Origin: Burkholderiales bacterium
GTDB lineage: Bacteria > Pseudomonadota > Gammaproteobacteria > Burkholderiales > Burkholderiaceae_C
Length of the DNA stretch: 50,701 bases
Assembly: GCA_013044035.1 (NCBI GenBank)
Contig: JABEVE010000046.1
Span: forward strand, 1-50,701
Direction: 5' to 3'
Numbering within the stretch: the stretch's first letter is position 1; every line of letters starts with the position of its first letter. Under the pieces are notes generated by a model. The model saw only the letters and a list, made by a program, of their open reading frames with translations, did no database searches and was not told the DNA's origin. Both the position numbers and the translations under genes were made by a program. Shown piece after piece: positions 25,119 through 32,651 of this stretch.

Positions 25119-25670
25119 TCAGGTTTTGCGTCTCGACCTGGTCGAGGCGGCCTCTACGGATTGACGCGCAGCAGTCGTGGCCGCATGAAGATTCTTCTCG
25201 GCCATTTCTCCCGCTTGCTTCGACGCCTTGCGCACCGACTCGTAAGCGGCGTTGGCGCCTTGGATGGCGGTCTTCATCATCGCTACAGCGGGCTCGGAGC
25301 CGGCAGGGGCGTGTTTCGCCGAACTGTCGACCAGGGCCATAAACTGGCGATGCATCTCCGCCACCTGGGCCTCTGCGTTTTTGGCGATCTCAGCCTGTGC
25401 ACCGGACGTGATCTGCTGCACGTGCTGGGCATAGCTCAGCATGCGTTCAGCCAGAGGCTCCATCCACTGGCCCTGCTGGGTTGTCAGACTCTGCAAATCC
25501 TTGGCCGACATCTTGGCCATGGTCTCCTCGGCACTGTCCTGCAAGGTGGACTTCACAGTCTGCATGCTGAGGGTCACCAGTTTTTCCATGCTGTCCATGG
25601 TCTTGGTCACCATATTGAACAGATTTTCGAACTGGGCTTTTTGTGCGGCAATCAACTGTTCGGGATTCAT
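25119..25670 (-). CDS. Phasin family protein
   Basis: This 183-residue helical protein begins MNPEQLIAAQKAQFENLFNM, the typical phasin start, followed by amphipathic coiled-coil helices (AEIAKNAEAQVAEMHRQFMA). The C-terminus is Ala/Lys-rich and basic (ATTAARQSVEAASTRSRRK). Phasins coat polyhydroxyalkanoate granules; no PHA synthase gene is in this window. The ATG at 25670 has AAGGA six bases upstream and is preferred over an ATG two codons earlier. A good sigma-70 promoter lies just upstream (25700-25728). Confidence 0.9.
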   Translation of the reverse strand: MNPEQLIAAQKAQFENLFNMVTKTMDSMEKLVTLSMQTVKSTLQDSAEETMAKMSAKDLQSLTTQQGQWMEPLAERMLSYAQHVQQITSGAQAEIAKNAEAQVAEMHRQFMALVDSSAKHAPAGSEPAVAMMKTAIQGANAAYESVRKASKQAGEMAEKNLHAATTAARQSVEAASTRSRRKT

Positions 25671-25699
25671 GACCATCCTTTCGTTGAAGTGGAGTCTGC

Positions 25700-25728
25700 A
25701 TGCTAGGACGGCTCCCGGGCCAAGACAA
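25700..25728 (-). promoter_or_regulatory. Sigma-70 promoter for phasin gene
   Basis: On the minus strand, TTGTCT (25723-25728) and TAGCAT (25700-25705) are separated by 17 bases and lie about 30 bp before the phasin start codon. This leaves a short leader with the ribosome site. The 256-bp gap up to the LLM oxidoreductase stop contains no gene. Confidence 0.6.
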
Positions 25729-25926
25729 CTAGGAAACGAGTGCCTGCTCGCGTCATGTCGTCTTGGCTTGTGAGCGGTCAGGCCGAAGCAGCCGGGCCCG
25801 CGCATGGGGCTTGGCCACCCCGACCAAGCTGCCGACATCCAGGACGAGCCTCGAACTCGAAAGCCAGTGCCTCGCGCTGGTGTCGTGGAGCACGCCAGCG
25901 ACGCCGTCAGGACAACGGCGCTGGTG

Positions 25927-26931
25927 TCAAGCCTGCATGGCCGTTGCGGCGATGTCCAGCGAACGCAGTCGCAGGTCGGCGTCGAACACATCGCAGACCA
26001 GCATGAATTCGTCCGCTTGCGTAGCCTCGGCCAGGGCATGGAAACCGGAGCGCACGGTGTCGGGGCCGCCAATCACGGCCGCAGCCAGGAACTCGGCAAT
26101 GGCAGCTTGTTCCCGGGGCTGCAATGGCTCCAGGAAATCCTGGACCGGGGGCTGCAGCTTTCCCCGGCGACCCGTGATGATGCTGAGCACACGCTGGTAG
26201 GTGCTGCTGGCAAGGTACTGGGCTTCAGCGTCAGTGGGAGCCGCAATCAGGGGCACGCCGATGGCGACATGGGGCTGCGCCAGGGTGGCGGACGGGCGAA
26301 ACGCACTGCGGTAAAGCTTCAGCGCGGGCAGCAGCAGGCGGGGTGCGAAGTGCGAGGCGAAGGCGTAAGGCAGGCCGCGTTCGGCCGCCAGTTGCGCAGA
26401 GAACAGGCTGGAGCCGAGCAGCCATATCGGGACATTCGTGCCGGCGCCCGGCATGGCGATGAGCCGCTGGCCGGGCTCAGCCGGGGCCAGCAGGCGCTGA
26501 AGCTCGGCCACGTCGCGGGGGAAGTCGTCCTCGCTTTCGACGCGGTCGCGGCGCAGTGCGCGCATGGTCAGCGGGTCCGTGCCGGGGGCGCGGCCCAGGC
26601 CGAGGTCGATGCGGTCCGGATGCAGTTCGGCCAGCGTGCCGAAAGCCTCGGCAACGATGAGCGGCGCATGGTTCGGCAGCATCACCCCGCCGGAACCGAT
26701 GCGCATGCGCTGTGTACCCGCGGCGATGTGCCCCACGAGCACAGCAGTGGCGGAACTGGCAATGCCGGGCATGTTGTGGTGCTCCGCCAGCCAGTAGCGC
26801 TTGAAGCCGAGCGCTTCGGCATGTTGTGCTGTGCGCAAGGCAATGGCCAGCGCACCCGCCACAGTGCCGCCCTCGCGCACGGCGACGAGGTCGAGCATCG
26901 ACAGGGCGGTCGCACCGAACGGCTTGCGCAT
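25927..26931 (-). CDS. LLM-class flavin-dependent oxidoreductase (MsnO8-like)
   Basis: This 334-residue luciferase-like TIM-barrel flavoprotein contains [19 protein letters not shown] at the N-terminus, the conserved [20 protein letters not shown], then [32 protein letters not shown] and [20 protein letters not shown]. These identify the MsnO8-type branch. Such enzymes use reduced FMN to oxidise unknown substrates. It is the last gene of a leftward DUF1338-dsbB-LLM run, 14 bp after dsbB. Confidence 0.9.
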   Translation of the reverse strand: MRKPFGATALSMLDLVAVREGGTVAGALAIALRTAQHAEALGFKRYWLAEHHNMPGIASSATAVLVGHIAAGTQRMRIGSGGVMLPNHAPLIVAEAFGTLAELHPDRIDLGLGRAPGTDPLTMRALRRDRVESEDDFPRDVAELQRLLAPAEPGQRLIAMPGAGTNVPIWLLGSSLFSAQLAAERGLPYAFASHFAPRLLLPALKLYRSAFRPSATLAQPHVAIGVPLIAAPTDAEAQYLASSTYQRVLSIITGRRGKLQPPVQDFLEPLQPREQAAIAEFLAAAVIGGPDTVRSGFHALAEATQADEFMLVCDVFDADLRLRSLDIAATAMQA

Positions 26932-26945
26932 GGCGAACTGCCTGC

Positions 26946-27452
26946 TCAACGCCGCTTGACGCCGCGCATGGACAGCAACAGCAGGGTGGTCAGCAGGATG
27001 AATCCCAGCGCCGACCACAGGGGTAGCGATACACCGAGAATCGACGGCACGTCGGCGCACAGACCGTCGGCGCGGAACATCCACGGGACCCAATGCGTGA
27101 TGCTCCAGTTGTTGATGGTGGCAGCGAGCGGGTCCAGCCCGCAGGTCTGGCCTGGGTGCCAGACCAGCCACACATGCCGCCCGGCGACGCCCAGGCCGGC
27201 GAGGCCGCCCAGGGCGCCGAGCAGCAGGGACAGGCGGCTCGCTGCCACCTGTCCTGCTGCTGCCAGGCCTGCAGCAATGAGGGCAAAGGCAAGCATGCCA
27301 AGGTAGGCCATGCGCTGCAGGATGCACAGCGGGCATGGCGGGTTGGACTGGTGTTGCACCCAGAGCGCACCGGCCAGAATGCCGAAGGCGCACAGGGCGA
27401 CGACGAGCGGAAGGGCGGGCGAGAAAACGCGAGTCGGTTTGTAGGATGTCAT
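26946..27452 (-). CDS. dsbB: Disulfide bond formation protein DsbB
   Basis: This 168-residue inner-membrane protein has four helices. It reoxidises periplasmic DsbA and passes electrons to quinone. Both redox pairs are present: C40 and C43 in [11 protein letters not shown] and the periplasmic-loop pair C104 and C132 ([18 protein letters not shown]). The length is typical. Its ATG overlaps the stop of the DUF1338 gene by 4 nt (ATGA), so translation is coupled. Disulfide formation supports folding of the many exported cysteine proteins, though there is no direct link to the nearby genes. Confidence 0.93.
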   Translation of the reverse strand: MTSYKPTRVFSPALPLVVALCAFGILAGALWVQHQSNPPCPLCILQRMAYLGMLAFALIAAGLAAAGQVAASRLSLLLGALGGLAGLGVAGRHVWLVWHPGQTCGLDPLAATINNWSITHWVPWMFRADGLCADVPSILGVSLPLWSALGFILLTTLLLLSMRGVKRR

Positions 27453-28468
27453 GGCGATGTTGCAGTCATTTTGAAAATGCCGGTTGCGTTGCCGGAATCG
27501 AAGCGCATGTCCATATCGGCAGGTAAAGCACCGCCGGGCCGCGCACCACGGCTGATGAATTCGAAGAACGAGCCGGGCAAGACGTGTAGCCGAGGGCCGT
27601 CCTCCCCCAGCAAAGCCCGCTGCACACTGGCCGCGCGCAACGCGGTTTGGCGGACCGTTCCGCTGGAGGAAACTTCCACCTGGTCCTTGATGGCAAAGCC
27701 CTCGGCGCGCAACTGTGCTGCCAGTTCGAGGACATCCTCAACCCGGTCGGTGGCGTGGTTGAAGGTCTGGCCTTCCGTGCTGATCCAGGCCATCTCGGCC
27801 GACTCCCGCAGCAGTAGTTGGTATTGGGCCAGACTGGGCAGCGGGTGCTGGCGCTCGAAGCAACGCAGCAGCGCGGGGAGCAGTTGGCGTGCGGTCTTGA
27901 ACGACAGGTGGCCCTCCCGGCGCAGAGCTTGCAAGGTGTCATGATCGGCCGGAGCCAAGGGGTCGCGCGACCCACGGAGAACCGTGCTCACCGTTTGCTG
28001 AAACGCCGCGGAAAAGCCTTCGGGATGCAGCTCGCTCACGAAGAATTGGGGAATGCCTTGCGGGTCGTCGATGTGGATGTAGGCCCGCCCTGTCATCCCC
28101 AGCCGCGGCAGAGGGTAGGTTCCCGCCAGCGTGTAACCCAGCGGCAGCAAGATGCGGGTGACGGCGGCCTCGCCACAGGGCAAGGCGCCGCAGCAGGGCG
28201 CGAGTACCGTGCGAACCGCGCCATGGTCGAAAGTGATCGAGCGCCCCTGCTCGCGTACACGCTCGATGTAGCGCATCGCCTCCGGCACTGTCTGCGCCAG
28301 CCGCGCAAACAGTGCTTGGGCCATGGCCAGCGCCAATTCGCCGCGTGACACCGCGTTCGGATCGGAGCGGGTGAGCCACGAGCGGGGAAGAGCGAGTTGA
28401 TCGACCAACTCGAGCGCATCGGCACTGAGCAGTTCATCGAGCAGGATTCGCATGGTTGATTGGAGCAT
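27449..28468 (-). CDS. DUF1338 protein (2-oxoadipate dioxygenase/decarboxylase family)
   Basis: This 339-residue protein shows the DUF1338 signature: [18 protein letters not shown], then [46 protein letters not shown] and [11 protein letters not shown] near the end. Members with a VOC-like iron site (His/Glu in the FDHGA, SELHP and FNHAT segments) convert 2-oxoadipate to 2-hydroxyglutarate in lysine breakdown (HglS/YdcJ family). It is the first gene of the run with dsbB and the LLM oxidoreductase. Starts at 28468 and 28453 are both possible; no strong ribosome site marks either. Confidence 0.87.
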   Translation of the reverse strand: MLQSTMRILLDELLSADALELVDQLALPRSWLTRSDPNAVSRGELALAMAQALFARLAQTVPEAMRYIERVREQGRSITFDHGAVRTVLAPCCGALPCGEAAVTRILLPLGYTLAGTYPLPRLGMTGRAYIHIDDPQGIPQFFVSELHPEGFSAAFQQTVSTVLRGSRDPLAPADHDTLQALRREGHLSFKTARQLLPALLRCFERQHPLPSLAQYQLLLRESAEMAWISTEGQTFNHATDRVEDVLELAAQLRAEGFAIKDQVEVSSSGTVRQTALRAASVQRALLGEDGPRLHVLPGSFFEFISRGARPGGALPADMDMRFDSGNATGIFKMTATSP

Positions 28469-28581
28469 GGCTGCAAAGGACGGTGGCAGTCAGGGCGGTT
28501 TTGGCACTGTGCAAAGCTGACACAGCATCTTAGTTCCGGCTGGATAAACCTCGTGTTGCAAGGCATGACGCCAGTCTGATG

Positions 28582-28612
28582 TTCCTGCCAGCTCTGCGCC
28601 ATACCCTAGAAT
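28582..28612 (+). promoter_or_regulatory. Possible promoter of tRNA-Pro
   Basis: TAGAAT at 28607-28612 lies eight bases before the tRNA and fits a -10 box. A weak -35 (TTCCTG at 28582-28587) is 19 bases upstream. Confidence 0.4.
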
Positions 28613-28620
28613 GACAGGTT

Positions 28621-28697
<77 letters not shown>

Positions 28698-29212
28698 ATT
28701 GAATCAATGACTTACGCGGTACCGCCATGTGTTGATCGGCTCACTTCCGGGGGCTTGTTGCCGATGTGTTGCCAGTAGTCCGGCTCTTCGGCGCATCAAT
28801 GGAAATGCGGGATCCGGGTGACTTGGGAATCATCCAAGCCGACGATGCCCAGGTTCAGGAGGATCGACATGTCCTCCTGAACCTCGCGCAGGCAGGCAGC
28901 GACGCCGGGATGCTTGGATTGAGGGCGCGCCGGCTGCGGCGAAGGGGCGGCAGGTGCTTGAGCTCGGACATGCGCAGGTAGACCACAGCGATGAAATTGG
29001 CTGCGGTGCGATCGCGGCACGCCTGGCCTGTTCGCGTTTCCTTGGTTATGGGTGAACTCAATCGTTCCGAATGGCGTCTTGTGAAGCCCGCTGCGCCGTG
29101 TGGTCATGATCGTCATGGGTCGTTGCCCGGTATTCTTGACTCCTGCCGGTTGTTGGGGCCAGTTCACGCTCTCACTGCCGGTTGTCGTGTCACCGGATCG
29201 CGTCACCACACC
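28698..29212. other. 515-bp region after tRNA-Pro without a supported gene
   Basis: Open frames exist on both strands but none has a family match, a good start site or a signal. On the minus strand near 28942-29016 the phrase RTAANFIAVVYL faintly recalls the end of IS5-group transposases, too short to call. The region is otherwise featureless and must include the promoter of the cupin gene. Confidence 0.4.
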
Positions 29213-29497
29213 ATGAATGCCATGACGTTTGAAGACTTTCAGGCCCAAGCTCTGACCCGTGGATTCGAGGAAGCTCTCGTTCGTCGCTGGCCGCCCGGGG
29301 CTGAGCTGGAGACGCACACGCATCCGTTCGATGCGGATGCGGTGGTGATCGAGGGCGAGATGTGGCTGACCTGCGAGGGCAAGACGCGTCGCCTCACGCC
29401 AGGGGATACTTTCGCACTAGCGCATGGAGTACCCCATGCGGAACGCTACGGCCCGGACGGGGCCATGTACTGGGTTGCGCGCCGCAATCCGCGTTGA
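29213..29497 (+). CDS. Small cupin-domain protein
   Basis: This 94-residue single-domain cupin contains the two cupin motifs: HTHPFDADAVVIEGEMWL (G-x5-HxHx3-4E type) and PGDTFALAHGVPHAERYGPD (G-x5-PxGx2Hx3N type). It would form a beta-barrel with a metal site from the two HTH histidines, Glu and the PHAE histidine. The function is unknown; such cupins are often enzymes or ligand sensors. The ATG at 29213 gives a typical N-terminus (MNAMTFEDFQAQAL). Confidence 0.8.
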   Translation: MNAMTFEDFQAQALTRGFEEALVRRWPPGAELETHTHPFDADAVVIEGEMWLTCEGKTRRLTPGDTFALAHGVPHAERYGPDGAMYWVARRNPR

Positions 29498-29601
29498 TCT
29501 GATCGGTCGTCATCCCGGACATCGGACTGATCGGGTTGGTCTCCGGCAACTTTCGCAGGGCCAGGACTTCCGCCGGCTCGCGCTTTTTTCTGTAGGGTCA
29601 C

Positions 29602-30246
29602 TCAGCGATGAAAGGCTGCCATGGCGGCGCCGAAGCCGACGAAGATGCCGCCGGTTGCTCGCTGGAATGCGCGTGCGACTTTTGCGCCGCGCAGCAGTTT
29701 GCCTAGACGCGAGCCGAAGCCGGCATAAATGAAATACCAACTCACCTCGATGGTGGCAAAGGTGCAGACGAGGACCACGAATTGCAGCAACCCATGGGCC
29801 GTGGGGCTCATGAACTGAGGCAGCAGGGCGGCTGCAAACAGGATGGCTTTGGGATTGCTGCTGGCCACCAGGAAGCCATTGCGGTACAGGGCACCAGGCG
29901 TGTGCAGGCTTCGCGGCTGTTCGGCGCTGCCGGTCGGTGGCGCCGCCAAGGTTTTGGCATGGGCGGCGGCTTGCCAGGTTTTGATGCCGAGGTAGATGAG
30001 ATAGGCGGCTCCCAGCAGGCGCAGCGCGTCGAACAGTGCAGGCCAGGCTTGCAGGAATACGCCGAGACCGGCGGCGGAAATGGAAATCATGATGAGCAGT
30101 GCCGTCATGCAGCCGGCCATGGTGGCGGTGGAGCGGCGCAGCCCGTGGCGTGCACCATGGCTCATCACCAGCAGCATATTGGGGCCGGGAATCGCGGAAA
30201 TCAGACCAACGGTGAGGGCGTACAGCAGCCAAGTATGGAGGTTCAT
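29602..30246 (-). CDS. LysE/RhtB-family amino-acid exporter
   Basis: This 214-residue inner-membrane protein has six helices. It starts MNLHTWLLYALTVGLISAIPGPNMLLVMSHG, interrupted only by the usual PGPN motif, continues with the hydrophilic loop TLAAPPTGSAEQPRSL, and has the family phrase NGFLVASSNPKAILFAAALL. Members export amino acids such as homoserine, threonine or lysine. It is convergent with the cupin gene and divergent to the DUF4404 gene. The start at 30246 is where family homology begins. Confidence 0.9.
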   Translation of the reverse strand: MNLHTWLLYALTVGLISAIPGPNMLLVMSHGARHGLRRSTATMAGCMTALLIMISISAAGLGVFLQAWPALFDALRLLGAAYLIYLGIKTWQAAAHAKTLAAPPTGSAEQPRSLHTPGALYRNGFLVASSNPKAILFAAALLPQFMSPTAHGLLQFVVLVCTFATIEVSWYFIYAGFGSRLGKLLRGAKVARAFQRATGGIFVGFGAAMAAFHR

Positions 30247-30413
30247 GGAAGGTTCCGGGTGGACATGCAGTATGCCATTCGCGGCGCAACCGGATGCAAC
30301 CTCCATCGCGCTCTGGCTGGGCGGCACTCGTTTGCCTGGTGTTTCATGCAGGTGTGCCGGGGGCGTTCCCGAGGCCTAAGATTGATGTCATCACACCGCC
30401 CTGAGGATGATTC

Positions 30414-30677
30414 GTGGATCAGCAAACTGTCAAACAAAGCCTCGACCGGCTGCGCGACGCCCTGGATTCGGGCGTACCGCTGGACGATCAGTTCAAGTCT
30501 GAACTGGCCAGCCTGGATGCCGACATTCGCCGCGTGCTCGATGATCAGGCGGGGCAAAACGAAATCGGTCTGACGCAACGGGTGCGCGAACTGTCGCTGC
30601 GCTTTGCCGAGCGCCATCCGGCCGCAGCCCTGGTGCTGCGTGAACTGGGCACTTTGCTTGAAGGCATCGGCGCCTGA
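30414..30677 (+). CDS. DUF4404 family protein
   Basis: This 87-residue, highly charged helical protein begins MDQQTVKQSLDRLRDALDSG, followed by LASLDADIRRVLDDQ and a C-terminal helix (AALVLRELGTLLEGIGA). This pattern is that of the DUF4404 family, short cytosolic proteins of unknown function. The start codon is GTG at 30414, with GAGGA six bases upstream. It is followed 89 bp later by the MBL-fold gene. Confidence 0.82.
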   Translation: MDQQTVKQSLDRLRDALDSGVPLDDQFKSELASLDADIRRVLDDQAGQNEIGLTQRVRELSLRFAERHPAAALVLRELGTLLEGIGA

Positions 30678-30766
30678 AATCGCCGCGTGCTCCTGCCCCA
30701 TCATCGCTTGTGCCCCCCATGCGTTGGTGGGGACGAAGCGAGGCTGTGAACTTGTCGCTGCATCCC

Positions 30767-31882
30767 ATGTATCAAACTGATTTCGAACCGGTGTACTTCG
30801 CTGGTGAAGCACCGCCTCCGCCTGGACAGGTCCAGCGTGTGGCCGAAGGGCTGTACTGGCTGCGCATGCCCATGCCCTTGGCACTCGACCATATCAACCT
30901 CTGGTTGCTGGACAACGGGCCGGGTTGGACCATCATCGACTGTGGCTTGACCACCGATGCCACGCGTGCGGCTTGGGAGCAGGTGTTCACCGACGCTCTG
31001 GGCGGCAAACCGGTGACACGGGTGATTTGCACCCACATGCATCCCGACCACATCGGCCTGGCCGACTGGCTGTGTCAGCGCTGGGATGCGCCACTTTGCA
31101 TGACCCAGGGCGAATACCTCAGTGCCCGGCTGCTTGCGGCCGGGTTGCCGCCCACCGATACCGCCTCCATGCTGGCGCATTACCGCCGCCACGGCGCCGA
31201 CCCTGTGCATCTGCAGGAATTGGCCGGGCGTGGCAATTTCTATGCGCGCATGGTGCCCACGGTGCCGTTGCAGTATCAGCGTCTGGTGCACGGGCAGGTT
31301 CTGCGCATCGGTGCCGATGATTGGCAGGTGGTGGAGGGCGGTGGCCATTCGCCGGAGCATGCGGCGTTGTGGTGTGAGGCGCGTGGCGTGTTGATCGCCG
31401 GCGATTTGTTGCTGCCGCGCATCTCCACCAACGTCTCGGTGTTCCCCATCGAGCCGGAGGCCGATGTGCTCGGCCGCTATCTGCGCGCGCTTGCGCGCTT
31501 TGCCTTGCTGCCGGCTGGCATGCGCGTGCTGCCGTCGCACGGCCTGCCGTTCATCGGGGCGCATGCGCGCATTCGGCAATTGCGCGAGCACCACGCCGAG
31601 CGCCTGCAACGCGTGCTGCGCGCCTGTGAAGGCCAGGCCTGCACGGCCGCCGAACTCGTGCCGGTATTGTTCCGGCGCACGCTCGATGTGCATCAACTCG
31701 GCTTCGCCCTGGGCGAAGCCATAGCCCATGCCCATCGACTCTGGGCCTGTCAGGTTTTGCAGCGAGAGGTCGACGCGTACGGGGTGATTCGCTTTCGCTT
31801 CGAGGCGAACAGCCGCGTTGCTGTGGATGGGGTCGAAGGCCACGACATCGCCCGAATCGCGGCAAGCGCCGCTGGCCTTTAG
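30767..31882 (+). CDS. MBL-fold metallo-hydrolase
   Basis: This 371-residue protein has the metallo-beta-lactamase metal motif HMHPDH (in VICTHMHPDHIGLADWL), later His in GGGHSPEHAALW, Asp in LIAGDLLLPRIS and His in VLPSHGLPFIG. A C-terminal helical region (RIRQLREHHAERLQRVL) follows, as in the LACTB2/glyoxalase-II-like hydrolases. The substrate is unknown. Homology begins near MYQTDFEPVYFAGEAP, so the ATG at 30767 is used. The frame is open from 30710 and a GTG at 30746 is also possible. Confidence 0.87.
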   Translation: MYQTDFEPVYFAGEAPPPPGQVQRVAEGLYWLRMPMPLALDHINLWLLDNGPGWTIIDCGLTTDATRAAWEQVFTDALGGKPVTRVICTHMHPDHIGLADWLCQRWDAPLCMTQGEYLSARLLAAGLPPTDTASMLAHYRRHGADPVHLQELAGRGNFYARMVPTVPLQYQRLVHGQVLRIGADDWQVVEGGGHSPEHAALWCEARGVLIAGDLLLPRISTNVSVFPIEPEADVLGRYLRALARFALLPAGMRVLPSHGLPFIGAHARIRQLREHHAERLQRVLRACEGQACTAAELVPVLFRRTLDVHQLGFALGEAIAHAHRLWACQVLQREVDAYGVIRFRFEANSRVAVDGVEGHDIARIAASAAGL

Positions 31883-32017
31883 GCCCGCGGATTCACCACC
31901 AGCCCGCCCACGTCTCTTGCGTGCATGGCCGACGCATGCTGTGCCTGCGCCGGCCGTGTGGCTGCGATGCGCTCCAAGCCCGTCTGGCCCTGTTCGGCAT
32001 GGGGATGATACCCAGAG

Positions 32018-32054
32018 CAGACCTAAACATTACAACTAACTATAATGTTGAGGT
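32018..32054 (+). promoter_or_regulatory. Promoter with long AT-rich dyad before cueR-copA-copZ
   Basis: TATAAT at 32041-32046 is a perfect -10, with CAGACC at 32018-32023 as a weak -35 (17-base spacer). Overlapping it, ACCTAAACATTA (32021-32032) and TAATGTTGAGGT (32043-32054) form an inverted repeat matching at 11 of 12 positions with a 10-base centre. The outer ACCT/AGGT resemble MerR-family half-sites, but the dyad is longer than the usual 20-24 bp. The 292-bp gap before cueR holds no gene. Confidence 0.6.
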
Positions 32055-32084
32055 GCGCTGCTGGATGATGATCTTGGATGCATG

Positions 32085-32103
32085 CGTGGCTGCCGCAGCC
32101 ACG
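32085..32103 (+). promoter_or_regulatory. Strong hairpin in cueR leader
   Basis: CGTGGCTG and CAGCCACG form an 8-bp perfect stem with loop CCG in the 5' leader, about 70 bases before the cueR start. No T-run follows, so it is more likely an RNA-structure element than a terminator. Confidence 0.4.
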
Positions 32104-32174
32104 AGCGACAACTGCCGACCATCTTCTGGCGCCGCATCCAGGCTTGGATCACTCACGCGGGAGGACGCTGCACC

Positions 32175-32585
32175 ATGAACGCCATGACCATCGGCACGCT
32201 TGCCCACGTCAACGGGCTGGCCACTGAAACCTTGCGGCATTACGAGCGTCTGGGGTTGATTGCGCCGAGCCAGCGTAGCGCCTCCAACTATCGGCTGTAC
32301 GACCAAACCGCGGCGCAGCGCCTGCGCTTCATTCGCCGTGCCCAGGCGCTCGGATTTTCGCTACCCGAAATTCGCGAACTGCTCGGCCTGCATGCGAACG
32401 CGGGTGCTGACATGGGCGCGGTCAAGGCCATCGTGCAGCAGCGCGTGGCGCAGATCGACGCCCGGCTTGACGATTTGCGCCAGCTCAAGGCCGGACTGGA
32501 GGCTTTGGTCGAAACTTGCCCCGGACATGGCGCTGCAGCCGCGTGTCCCATCCTTGCGGCACTGACTCGCGAACCCGGAGCTTGA
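32175..32585 (+). CDS. cueR: CueR-like MerR-family copper regulator
   Basis: This 136-residue MerR-family activator has a winged helix at the N-terminus (MTIGTLAHVNGLATETLRHY, YERLGLI), the linker QALGFSLPEIRELLGLH and a long dimerisation helix. The metal-binding loop C115-PGHGAAAA-C124 is followed by PILAAL. CueR has a similar CPG-C-P loop, one residue shorter. The position of CueR's S77, which favours monovalent ions, is M80 here and not the Cys found in ZntR. GGGAGGA lies nine bases before the ATG. It is directly upstream of the copper ATPase gene, which it should activate. Confidence 0.85.
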   Translation: MNAMTIGTLAHVNGLATETLRHYERLGLIAPSQRSASNYRLYDQTAAQRLRFIRRAQALGFSLPEIRELLGLHANAGADMGAVKAIVQQRVAQIDARLDDLRQLKAGLEALVETCPGHGAAAACPILAALTREPGA

Positions 32586-32651
32586 GAGCATCCCCCAGAC
32601 CGCCCGCCGTGCGCCAGACACCCGAGATGGAGCGCGGACGACAAGGAAGCC

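Noticed and set aside
28942-29016. Possible IS5-type transposase tail (RTAANFIAVVYL) after tRNA-Pro
   Set aside because: It is only about 25 residues, with no catalytic motif or terminal inverted repeats, so chance similarity is likely.
30381-30392. ATTGATGTCATC before the DUF4404 gene, identical to part of the cop palindrome
   Set aside because: It is only one half-site with no inverted partner and no copper gene nearby; a chance match is more likely.
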